Assembly (NCBI RefSeq): GCF_900157385.1
Contig: NZ_LT717701.1
Span: forward strand, 62,001-126,000
Origin: Mycobacterium terramassiliense
GTDB lineage: Bacteria; Actinomycetota; Actinomycetes; Mycobacteriales; Mycobacteriaceae
DNA length: 64,000 nt
Direction: 5' to 3'
In this document: positions 16,715 through 23,838 of the stretch, one piece after another
Position numbering within the stretch: the stretch's first letter is position 1
How the letters are laid out: the number at the start of each line of letters is the position of its first letter
Made by a program: the position numbers and the translations under genes
Notes under the pieces: generated by a model
The model's input: the letters and a program-made list of their open reading frames with translations, nothing else
What the model was told of the DNA's origin: nothing
Database searches by the model: none

Positions 16715-16738
16715 TTACACTATGTGGATCATTTGTAA
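16715..16738. promoter_or_regulatory. Operator-like copy E (TTACA-N14-TGTAA)
   Basis: TTACA at 16715-16719 and TGTAA at 16734-16738 make a perfect five-base inverted repeat with the same 14-base spacing as copies A-D, 31 bases upstream of the DUF427 gene. The context fits, but the core differs and the gene is not obviously catabolic. It may be a promoter resemblance. Confidence 0.42.
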
Positions 16739-16769
16739 CGCAAAGGGGAACAGTGTCGGAGCAAGCGTC

Positions 16770-17447
16770 ATGAGTCTGGTGGCCGGACGCGGTCCGCTCA
16801 GCGGCGATCCGGCCGGGTGGTTCTCTCCACCGATACCGCCCGACGTCGTATACCTCGAGCCGCACCCGCGGCGCGTCCAGGCCTTCCGCGACCGCCGCTT
16901 GATGATCGACACCGAGCGGGCGCTCCTGGTGCACCGCCGGGGCCGACCGCTGAGCTACGTGTTCCCGGCCGAGGACGTGGGCGACCTGCCGACCGAACCG
17001 GAGCCCGAGGCCCCCGGCTTCGTCCACGTGCCGTGGGAAGCCGTCGACACCTGGCTGGAGGAAGGCCGCGAACTCGTGCACTATCCGCCGAACCCCTACC
17101 ACCGCATCGACTGCCGCCCGACTAAACGCCGCCTGCGGGTCTCGGCCGCCGGCACGCCCCTGGTCGACACCGACGACACGCTGATCCTGTTCGAAACGTC
17201 GCTCGAGCCCCGCCTTTACGTCGACCCGAAACACGCGCGCACCGACCTGCTGCGGCGATCGGAGACGTCGAGCTACTGCAACTACAAGGGCTTTGCGACG
17301 TATTGGTCAGCTGTGCTTGACGACCTGGTCGTCGATGACGTCGCGTGGAGCTACGAAGACCCGCCGCCGGAAAGCCTGCCCATCAAGGGGTTTCTGAGCT
17401 TCGACGCCGCACGCGCCGACGTCGTCGCCGAGCTACCGCTCACCTAA
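16770..17447 (+). CDS. DUF427 (NTP_transf_9-like) domain protein, duplicated form
   Basis: A 225-residue protein with two DUF427-like halves. The first has YLEPHPRRVQAFRDRRLMID and a VFPAEDVG ending. The second holds the best conserved stretch, TSSYCNYKGFATYWSAVL, and WSYEDPPPESLPIKGFLSFD. ATG 16770 has GGAG eight bases upstream. The fold is a small beta-barrel of unknown biochemical role. It is divergent from the broken PE_PGRS gene, with copy E of the operator-like sequence between them. A second, single-domain DUF427 protein lies at 52.8 kb. Confidence 0.82.
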   Translation: MSLVAGRGPLSGDPAGWFSPPIPPDVVYLEPHPRRVQAFRDRRLMIDTERALLVHRRGRPLSYVFPAEDVGDLPTEPEPEAPGFVHVPWEAVDTWLEEGRELVHYPPNPYHRIDCRPTKRRLRVSAAGTPLVDTDDTLILFETSLEPRLYVDPKHARTDLLRRSETSSYCNYKGFATYWSAVLDDLVVDDVAWSYEDPPPESLPIKGFLSFDAARADVVAELPLT

Positions 17448-17448
17448 G

Positions 17449-17511
17449 CCGCGAAAGTGCAACTGGCGACGCATTTCCCGAGTACCGCCGCCGGTGGTCG
17501 CACTTTCGCGG
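17449..17511. terminator. Bidirectional terminator-like inverted repeat
   Basis: CCGCGAAAGTGC (17449-17460) and GCACTTTCGCGG (17500-17511) are perfect 12-base inverted repeats separated by 39 bases. They fill almost the whole gap between two convergent genes. There is no U tract, as usual in mycobacteria. Confidence 0.6.
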
Positions 17512-17516
17512 GAAAG

Positions 17517-18669
17517 CTAGCCGTAATGAGGGCGTCCGAGGCCCAGCGCGTGCTGGGCGATCATGTTGCGGAACACCTCGAGAGTTCCGCCGTAGATCCC
17601 GAGCGGTAACGACAGCCGGTAAAGGTGTTCTGCCGCACCGTCGCTCGCGGCTCCCTGGGTGCCGGTGGGCAGCGTCGACGCCGCTCCCAGGATGTCCATC
17701 AGGTCCGGGGTGATGTCGCGCATCGTCTGCGCGATCGCCACGCGTCCGAACATCCCCGGCGTGGACAGCGCCGCCTCCATCCGCGCGACGGCGCGCCCGA
17801 GCCGGTACTTCACCGACTCGTCGTCCACGCAAGAAACGAGCGCCGCGACGGCGTCGACCACTTCGGCCATGATGTCGCCGTGGCCCGCCATCGCCGCAAC
17901 GTACTGCAGGCCATGGTCTTCCGGGTCGGTGATGCCGTGCTCGGAGTCCAGCGCCGCGCGCATCACCGTCCAGCCGCCGTTCACCTCGCCGATGCGCTGG
18001 AGGTCATCGACGCGCACATCGCTGTAGTAGACGATGTTGGTGCGGTCGCCGTCCAGGGTGCGGATGCCCTGGATCTCGATGCCCGGCGCCAGGGGGACCA
18101 GAAACATGGTCAGGTTCTTGTGTTTCGGGCCCTGCGGGTCGGTGTTGGTGAGCAAAAAAACGTACCGGGCGTTCTGCGCGTTAGAGGTGAACATCTTGGA
18201 GCCGTTGATAATCCAGCTGGATCCATCCGCCTCCCGCACCGCCCGGGTCTGGCAGGTCGCGACGTCGGAGCCCCCCTCCGGCTCGGTGTACCCCAGGCAA
18301 CAGCCGGATTTCGCCGGAGAGCACACCAGGCAAGACCTTGTCGGTCAGTTCCGGGGCGCCGAATTGCTGCACCAACCGCGCGACGACGGACGTGGTGCCC
18401 CAGTGGTACCACGGGGTGTGGGCCCGGGCGATCTCGAGCTGAAAGATACGCCGCCGAACCGGGCTGAACCCGCCGTCGGCTTCCGCCTTCCAATCCGAGG
18501 CCAGATAGCCGGCCTCCCCGAGCGCCAAATGCACCTGCTCGTCGAAGTTTTCGCCGAATTCAAGCTGGCGAGCCAGCACCTCGTCGGTGACGTGCTTGCC
18601 GATGAAGGCCCGGGTATCCTCAAGAAATTCCTGGTCCTGAGGAGAGAGTTCGACGTGCGAGAAGTCCAT
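17517..18669 (-). pseudogene. Acyl-CoA dehydrogenase, frameshifted
   Basis: The N-terminal half (from ATG 18669, MDFSHVELSPQDQEF) and the C-terminal half (GYTEPEGGSDVATC to GIYGGTLEVFRNMIAQ) are both good acyl-CoA dehydrogenase sequence but lie in different frames. The change occurs near 18304-18305. Removing one G of CGG on the coding strand gives GEIRCCLGYTEPEGGSD and a normal enzyme of about 383 residues. FAD-binding (WIINGSKMFTSNAQN) and C-terminal helix regions are intact. It is the third gene after TesB and the LLM oxidoreductase. It is either inactivated or a sequence error. Confidence 0.87.
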
Positions 18670-19584
18670 TTACATCGCATCGATGACTAGGGTTCGGAAC
18701 CGGTCGAGGGTGTCGAGTGCATGCGCCACGCTGTCGCCGGGCAGACCGACGCTCACCCACGTCACGCCCACTGCCGCAAGCTTTTCCAATCCATCGAGGT
18801 ATGCGTCGGCGTTGAACTCATCCGACGCGGGGCTGCCGCCTTCGAAGTTGGTGAAGGTGACGTCGATCGCCGACCAGTCGCGGCCGGCCGCGTCGCAGCG
18901 CCGCCGCAGATCGTCGATGCCTTCGGTGAGGCGCTGCACCGAGTCGATCACCGCGGTGCCCGCGGTCTGGGCGAGCTGCGGCGGGGCGGGAAAGGGGCAC
19001 CAGCCGTCGCCGTGCTCGGCGACGCGCTGGCGAGCGGTCGTGGTGTTGCCACCGATCCAGATCGGTGGGCAGCTGGCCGGCCGTGGGTGCGCCGTGATAC
19101 CCCGTGCGGTGAAATGCTTTCCCTCGAAGGCGATGTCATCACCGGTCCAGATCGCGCGGATCACCTGCAACGCTTCGTCGAACAGCGCGGCGCGCTCGTC
19201 GTAATTCACGCCCAGCGCCGCGAATTCACGCTTGAGGTAACCCACCCCGACCGCGAGCGTGAAGCGGCCGCCCGAAAGCAGGTCCAACGAAGCCCCGGAC
19301 TTGGCCACCACGAACGGGTTTCGATACGGCAGCACCACGATGTTGGGAATCAAGCGCAGCGTCGTCGTCCTCGCCGCCGCATATCCCAACGCGACGAAGG
19401 GATCCAGGGCGTCGTGCCCGCCGGCCTCGAGCCACCGCTGCGACGGAGCCGGGTGATCGGTGAAGCCGAACCCGTGAATCCCGGCCGCCTCGGTGGCCGC
19501 CGCCACCGTGGCGATGCCGTTGCCGCTCACCAACTCCGGGTTGTACGGATGGCTGTGCATCGGGTGGGTGATGGTGAAGCGCAT
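18670..19584 (-). CDS. LLM-class (F420-dependent type) flavin oxidoreductase
   Basis: A 304-residue luciferase-like TIM-barrel protein. The N-terminal MRFTITHPM, FGFTDHPAPS, the TLRLIPNIVVLPYRNP strand and the conserved SGGRFTLAVGVGYLKREF loop are all family marks. Mycobacterial members mostly use F420 to reduce or oxidise pathway carbonyls, though FMN use cannot be excluded. The stop TAA is directly followed by the acyl-CoA dehydrogenase ATG with no gap, and it starts 15 bases after TesB ends. Probably a redox step of the island pathway. Confidence 0.88.
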   Translation of the reverse strand: MRFTITHPMHSHPYNPELVSGNGIATVAAATEAAGIHGFGFTDHPAPSQRWLEAGGHDALDPFVALGYAAARTTTLRLIPNIVVLPYRNPFVVAKSGASLDLLSGGRFTLAVGVGYLKREFAALGVNYDERAALFDEALQVIRAIWTGDDIAFEGKHFTARGITAHPRPASCPPIWIGGNTTTARQRVAEHGDGWCPFPAPPQLAQTAGTAVIDSVQRLTEGIDDLRRRCDAAGRDWSAIDVTFTNFEGGSPASDEFNADAYLDGLEKLAAVGVTWVSVGLPGDSVAHALDTLDRFRTLVIDAM

Positions 19585-19599
19585 GAGGTTGACCCGACG

Positions 19600-20490
19600 T
19601 TAGAACCGCGCGCGGGAATCGATCGCGGTGTCGCTCGTGCGCAGCGGACGGATCAGCGCCTCCTGGGCAAACGAACACAGCAGCTCGCCGTCCTCGGAGT
19701 GCACGGTGCCCCGCACGTACGACATTCCCGCGCCGACCTGGGTGCTCTCGTGGGTGTAGAGCAGCCAGCCCTCCCAGCGCACCGGTTCGTGGAACGCGAC
19801 GGAGATGCTCATCGGCGCGGTGGACACGGTCAGGTGCGCCTGGGCGGTGCCGATGCCCGGATGCGCGCGCATGGTGGTCGAAATCCCAAGGTGGCCGGTG
19901 AAGTACGCCAGCAGGGCCTTGGCCAGGTCGTCCCGGGTGGGGATCGGTTCGTAGTGCAGCCAGGCATACAACTCCGGCGGCCCGACCTCGTCGGGACTGT
20001 TGACGTCGACGACGTCGACCAGGCGCAGTTCGCGTCCGACCATCGGCATCGGCGAGGGGTTCGCCTCCGCCGGCCCGGCCACGTCGGGACGCAGCAGCTG
20101 GTGACGGATGACGTCGGCCGTCGGAACGTCGGCCAGCACGGTGATGCTCAGACAGCGCCGACCGTTCTGGTGTACGGCCACCACGGCGGTCGCGGTGGAC
20201 CGGCCCTCGGCCACCACGTCGAGGACGAATTCGATCGGCGGGCCGACGGTGACGGCGCGGGAGAACACCGCGTGCGCCGAGCGCACCGATTTGTCCGGGA
20301 ATCGTTTGGCCACTGCGACGATCGCCTGGGCGAGCACCTGGGTGCCCTCGACCACCTGCCGTTCGTCGCCGGCGGCGATACCGGTCTCTCCGGTGAACCG
20401 ATCTTGCCCGTCGGGCCGCACGTCGAAGAGATCCAGCAGGCCCTGCACCGTCCACTCGGTCTGCTGGGATTCCTCGGAAGCTTTGGTCAA
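19600..20490 (-). CDS. TesB-like acyl-CoA thioesterase II
   Basis: A 296-residue double-hotdog thioesterase. The N-terminal hotdog carries VVEGTQVLAQAIVAVAKRF, the C-terminal one HLTVSTAPMSISVAFHEPV. The active-site region DVVDVNSPDEV and STQVGAGMSYVRGTV fit the family. The start is a TTG at 20490 with GGAG six bases upstream; the ATG in that leader runs into a stop. It hydrolyses acyl-CoAs. It heads the unit TesB-LLM-acyl-CoA dehydrogenase, driven from the shared region with operator B. Confidence 0.85.
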   Translation of the reverse strand: MTKASEESQQTEWTVQGLLDLFDVRPDGQDRFTGETGIAAGDERQVVEGTQVLAQAIVAVAKRFPDKSVRSAHAVFSRAVTVGPPIEFVLDVVAEGRSTATAVVAVHQNGRRCLSITVLADVPTADVIRHQLLRPDVAGPAEANPSPMPMVGRELRLVDVVDVNSPDEVGPPELYAWLHYEPIPTRDDLAKALLAYFTGHLGISTTMRAHPGIGTAQAHLTVSTAPMSISVAFHEPVRWEGWLLYTHESTQVGAGMSYVRGTVHSEDGELLCSFAQEALIRPLRTSDTAIDSRARF

Positions 20491-20530
20491 GTCCGCTCCA
20501 TCTCTCGGGCTAGCAGCTCACGGCTCAGCG

Positions 20531-20554
20531 TGACACTTTGAGTAGGATTTGTAA
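20531..20554. promoter_or_regulatory. Operator copy B, between divergent units
   Basis: TGACA at 20531-20535 and TGTAA at 20550-20554. This copy sits 40 bases from the TesB start on one side and 33 bases from the SRPBCC start on the other, so one bound protein could control both directions. Confidence 0.7.
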
Positions 20555-20587
20555 AGCTTGGCTAACGGACTCAGGGAGGCAACGCAA

Positions 20588-21079
20588 TTGGGCATCGTGA
20601 CGAGCACCTCGGAAATCGCCTATGCCCATCCCGCCGAAGCGGTCTACGACTATGTCACCAATCCGGCGAATTGGACGAAGACCTACCCCGGCAGCGCGCA
20701 CGTCGGCAAGCTGCCGGAGCTGCCGCTCACGGTCGGCGACACCTGGGAGGAGGCGGGTCCGGACGGCGAGCGGATCTTCAGCTGGCAACTAGCGATCGCC
20801 GACCGGCCCTCGCTGTTCGTGTTCAATTCGGTCGGCCGCCTCGGCCACGACCGCGATGGGAAGGGCGGGCTCGAGGGCCGGATCACCGTCGCCTACCGGT
20901 TCACCAGGCCGGGCCGGGAGATCACCCTGTTCTCCCGGACCATGACGATCGAGGCATACAAGCACGCCCCGCTGCCCGATCAGCTCTTCCAGCAGGCCAA
21001 CCCGGCGCGCATCGACGCCTACCACGAGGCCGTGGCGCGCGAACTGGGCGAGATTGACACCGGCGCACGTCCTGCATGA
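20588..21079 (+). CDS. SRPBCC-family protein
   Basis: A 163-residue START-like protein. The opening VTSTSEIAYAHPAEAVYDYVTNPANW, broken here for length, is the standard first strand and helix, with AEAVYDYVTNPANW most telling. A TTG at 20588 is chosen because GGGAGG ends eight bases before it; GTG 20597 lies too far from that site. Such proteins bind or transform hydrophobic ligands. Its stop codon overlaps operator copy C. Role in the island is unknown, perhaps substrate carriage. Confidence 0.8.
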   Translation: MGIVTSTSEIAYAHPAEAVYDYVTNPANWTKTYPGSAHVGKLPELPLTVGDTWEEAGPDGERIFSWQLAIADRPSLFVFNSVGRLGHDRDGKGGLEGRITVAYRFTRPGREITLFSRTMTIEAYKHAPLPDQLFQQANPARIDAYHEAVARELGEIDTGARPA

Positions 21080-21100
21080 CACTTCTGCGATGTTTTGTAA
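21077..21100. promoter_or_regulatory. Operator copy C
   Basis: TGACA at 21077-21081 (overlapping the stop codon of the SRPBCC gene) and TGTAA at 21096-21100. It lies 31 bases upstream of the lactonase-like gene. Confidence 0.68.
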
Positions 21101-21130
21101 TGCGGAACGGTTGTCAGAGGGGGCGGGCGG

Positions 21131-21949
21131 ATGATCCCCGAGCCCCTGGCCAACGGATTCTGCTTCGGTGAAGGCCCGCGCTGGTTCGAGGGACTGCTGT
21201 GGTTCTCCGACATGCTCGGCGAGGCCGTCCACACCGCGGACATGCGCGGCTCGCTGACCACCTTGCCCCTGCCCGGACGCTCCCCGTCCGGCCTGGGGTT
21301 CCGCCCCGACGGGTCACTGCTGATCGCCTCGACCGAAGACCGGCAGGTGCTGCGCTACGACGGCGAAACGGTCCTCCCCATCGCCGATCTCGCCCCTCTG
21401 ACGCCGGCCAATCTGGGTGACATGGTTGTCGATGACGCCGGGCGGGCCTACATCGGATGCCAGGCCTTCGCCGGCGGCGCGATCATCCGCCTCGATGCCG
21501 ACGACACCGCCACCGTCGTCGCCGAAGACCTGGCCTTTCCGAACGGCATGGTGATCACCCCGGACCGGAAGACGTTGATCGTCGCCGAGTCGACCGCCCG
21601 CCGGCTGACCGCGTTCACCATCGACGCCAACGGCGGGCTCGCCGACCGCCGGGTCTTCGCCGACGGCCTCGACGGGCCGCCCGACGGGATCGCGCTCGAC
21701 GCCGAGGGCGGGGTGTGGACGTCGATGACGCTGGCCCACCAGTTCGAGCGGATCACCGAAGGCGGCGCGGTGACCGACCGCATCGACATGGGCGAGCGGG
21801 TCGCCATCGCATGCGCGCTGGGCGGCCCCTCGCGACGCACGCTGTTCCTGCTGTCCAGCACCGACGCGTATCCCCGGCGCCTGATCGGCACCAAGCTGTC
21901 CCGGCTGGACGCCGTGACGGTCGAGACGCCCGGCGCGGGCCTACCCTGA
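21131..21949 (+). CDS. SMP-30/gluconolactonase-like (LRE) hydrolase
   Basis: A 272-residue six-bladed beta-propeller. The first metal ligand is in CFGEGPRWFEGLLWFSD, then SGLGFRPDGSLLIAS, DMVVDDAGRAYIG, FPNGMVITPDRKTLIVAES and GPPDGIALDAEGGVW supply the repeated blade motifs and the Asn and Asp calcium ligands. Members open lactones or hydrolyse phosphate esters. In an island with a Baeyer-Villiger monooxygenase, lactone hydrolysis is the attractive role (inferred). Operator C is directly upstream. Confidence 0.88.
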   Translation: MIPEPLANGFCFGEGPRWFEGLLWFSDMLGEAVHTADMRGSLTTLPLPGRSPSGLGFRPDGSLLIASTEDRQVLRYDGETVLPIADLAPLTPANLGDMVVDDAGRAYIGCQAFAGGAIIRLDADDTATVVAEDLAFPNGMVITPDRKTLIVAESTARRLTAFTIDANGGLADRRVFADGLDGPPDGIALDAEGGVWTSMTLAHQFERITEGGAVTDRIDMGERVAIACALGGPSRRTLFLLSSTDAYPRRLIGTKLSRLDAVTVETPGAGLP

Positions 21950-21968
21950 CACCCCGAGAGGCGCACGA

Positions 21969-22808
21969 GTGACGGATTCCTATTACGAGCTGATCGAGGA
22001 CGCCGGGGCGCCGGGCGAGAAGTTCCGGGCGACCGACCTGGCGCGCGGCACCTGGTCGGCGGCGATCCAGCACGGCGGGCCGGTGTCGGCGCTGCTGGTC
22101 CGGGCGCTGGAACGGTGCGACCAGCGCGACGACACCCGGCTGTCGCGGGTCGTGATCGACCTGCTGGGCGGGGTGCCGGCCGAGGGTGACCTATGGGTGA
22201 GCTCTCACGTGCAGCGCGGTGGCAAGCAGATCGAACTGGTCGGCGCCGAGATGCTCGCCCCGGGTCCCGACGGTGAACCCCGGCCCGTGGCCCGCGCCAG
22301 CGGATGGCGCTTGCAACAGCAGGACACCCAGGCGATTGCCCACGCGGCGGCCACGCTGCCGCGCCCGCGGACCGAGGCCCGCAACCGCAACCTCAAGGCG
22401 CGGGACTGGGATCGCAATTACGTGCACAGCCTCGAGTGGCTCTGGCTCACCGAACCGCTGAGCGACGGTCCGGGCGAATCCTGGATCAACCCGACCGTGG
22501 ACCTCGTCAACGGCGAGACCATGACGCCGCTGGAGCGGCTGTTCGCCGTGGCCGACTGCGCCAACGGCATCGGCAGCAAGCTGGACATCACCAAGTGGAC
22601 GTTTCTCAACACCGACCTCGCCGTGCACGTGTTCCGGATCCCCGACGGCGAGTGGATCGGCATTCGCGCGGAGACCAGCTACGGGCCGGACGGGATCGGG
22701 ACGACCGTCGGCACCCTGTTCGACGAGCGCGGCGCCGTCGGCGCCATCCAGCAGTCGGTGCTGGTGCGCGCGCGACCTGCCCGGGAAAAGAAAAGCCGTG
22801 ACACCTAG
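21969..22808 (+). CDS. Thioesterase-superfamily (double hotdog) protein
   Basis: A 279-residue member of the acyl-CoA thioesterase-like family. The N-terminal FRATDLARGTWSAAIQHGGP with HGGPVSALLVRALE is a hotdog signature, and WINPTVDLVNGETMTPLER marks the second half. GTG 21969 follows the lactonase gene by 19 bases, so the two are likely cotranscribed. It may release free acid from a pathway CoA ester. Its last codons contain operator D. Confidence 0.82.
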   Translation: MTDSYYELIEDAGAPGEKFRATDLARGTWSAAIQHGGPVSALLVRALERCDQRDDTRLSRVVIDLLGGVPAEGDLWVSSHVQRGGKQIELVGAEMLAPGPDGEPRPVARASGWRLQQQDTQAIAHAAATLPRPRTEARNRNLKARDWDRNYVHSLEWLWLTEPLSDGPGESWINPTVDLVNGETMTPLERLFAVADCANGIGSKLDITKWTFLNTDLAVHVFRIPDGEWIGIRAETSYGPDGIGTTVGTLFDERGAVGAIQQSVLVRARPAREKKSRDT

Positions 22809-22822
22809 GCGATACTTCGTAA
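22799..22822. promoter_or_regulatory. Operator copy D, ahead of the TetR gene
   Basis: TGACA at 22799-22803 and CGTAA at 22818-22822 (one change from copies A-C), flanked by the same G before and AG after. It spans the thioesterase stop codon and ends ten bases before the TetR ATG, which fits autorepression. Confidence 0.65.
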
Positions 22823-22832
22823 AGTTTCTTTT

Positions 22833-23372
22833 ATGAGCCAACCGGCCCAAGCGGCAGAGATCGACACCTCGACGCGTCAGCGCATCCTCGACGCCACCGC
22901 CGAAGTACTCGGCCGCAACGGCCAGACCAAGCTCAGCCTGTCCGAAGTGGCGGCCCAGGCGGGGGTGTCGCGCCCCACGCTCTACCGATGGTTCGCGTCC
23001 AAAGAGGAACTGCTGTCGGCCTTTTCGCAATACGAACGGCAGGCCTTCGAGAGCGGTTTGGTGAGGGCCACCGCCGGACTGAAGGGAGTCGACAAGCTCG
23101 ACGCCGTGCTGCGGTTCATCGTCGAGTTCCAGCATTCGTACTCCGGTGTGCGCATGGTCGACGTCGAACCCGAGCACACCGTGGCGCAGTTCGGCCGCGT
23201 CATCCCGGAGATGCGCGCCGGCCTGCAACGTCACCTCTCCGGACCCAACGCCGCGGTGAAGGCGGCGACGGTCATCAGGATCGCGATCTCGCACTACATC
23301 GTCCGCAGCGACGACGCCGACCAGTTCCTGGAGCAATTGCGCCACGCCGTCGGGATCAAGGGCAGCCCCTGA
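22833..23372 (+). CDS. TetR-family regulator of the catabolic island
   Basis: A 179-residue TetR protein. The helix-turn-helix covers LSLSEVAAQAGVSRPTLYRWF at about residues 31-51, shown here in full only as the shorter core VAAQAGVSRPTLYRWF. The helical C-terminal domain is divergent, as expected for ligand binding. It closes the plus-strand run SRPBCC, lactonase, thioesterase, TetR. Operator copy D lies immediately upstream and copies A-C lie before the other island units, so it is the best candidate for their shared repressor. Ligand unknown, probably a pathway intermediate or its CoA ester. Confidence 0.85.
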   Translation: MSQPAQAAEIDTSTRQRILDATAEVLGRNGQTKLSLSEVAAQAGVSRPTLYRWFASKEELLSAFSQYERQAFESGLVRATAGLKGVDKLDAVLRFIVEFQHSYSGVRMVDVEPEHTVAQFGRVIPEMRAGLQRHLSGPNAAVKAATVIRIAISHYIVRSDDADQFLEQLRHAVGIKGSP

Positions 23373-23382
23373 TCACATTCCC

Positions 23383-23444
23383 GCGAGCGCGCGCGTTTGT
23401 ACGGCGACACGCCGTATTACGCGTACAACTGCGCACCCTCGCGC
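23383..23444. terminator. Large hairpin between convergent genes
   Basis: A 22-base left arm (23383-23404) and right arm (23423-23444) pair at 18 of 22 positions around an 18-base loop. The outer CGCGAG and inner TTGTACG blocks pair perfectly. It lies between the convergent TetR and nitroreductase-like genes and is terminator-like. Confidence 0.6.
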
Positions 23445-23453
23445 ACGAGCTGA

Positions 23454-23804
23454 TCAGTCGAGCTGCACCGCGACCTTGACCCGGCCCTTCTCGTCGCGGG
23501 CGGCGATCGCGTGTCCGGTGCGGTCGGCGCCGTCGAAGTTGAGCAGCGTGATCGGCCCGCCCGCGCCGAGGAAGTTTCGCCACCATGTCTTGCTATCGGG
23601 CGACATGACGTTGATGACGATGCCGTCACCGGAGCGGCGGTACCCGACCGGGGTCTGGATCGTCTTACCCGAACGCCTGCCGACGTAGCGAATCTTGATC
23701 ATCCCGCGTCGTACCAGTGGCCCGACGATGGGCGCGTCGATCAGTCCGCCGAATAAGTTGTTGACGATCCCGACAATGGGCGTGTCGAAGATTCCGGATG
23801 CCAT
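23454..23804 (-). CDS. Deazaflavin (F420)-dependent nitroreductase-family protein
   Basis: A 116-residue split-beta-barrel protein of the Ddn-like family. Visible marks are IRYVGRRSGKTIQTPVGYRR (ligand-binding strand pair) and SKTWWRNFLGAGGPITLL. Such proteins bind F420 and reduce quinones or nitro compounds, often near the membrane. It is single, convergent with the island TetR and 34 bases downstream of the FAD dehydrogenase gene. Confidence 0.82.
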   Translation of the reverse strand: MASGIFDTPIVGIVNNLFGGLIDAPIVGPLVRRGMIKIRYVGRRSGKTIQTPVGYRRSGDGIVINVMSPDSKTWWRNFLGAGGPITLLNFDGADRTGHAIAARDEKGRVKVAVQLD

Positions 23805-23838
23805 GAATCCCAGCGTATGTCAGGCGGCACAACAATGA

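Noticed and set aside
18721..20541. A 606-residue plus-strand frame opposite the LLM and TesB genes
   Set aside because: Antisense shadow; both minus-strand genes have complete family motifs.
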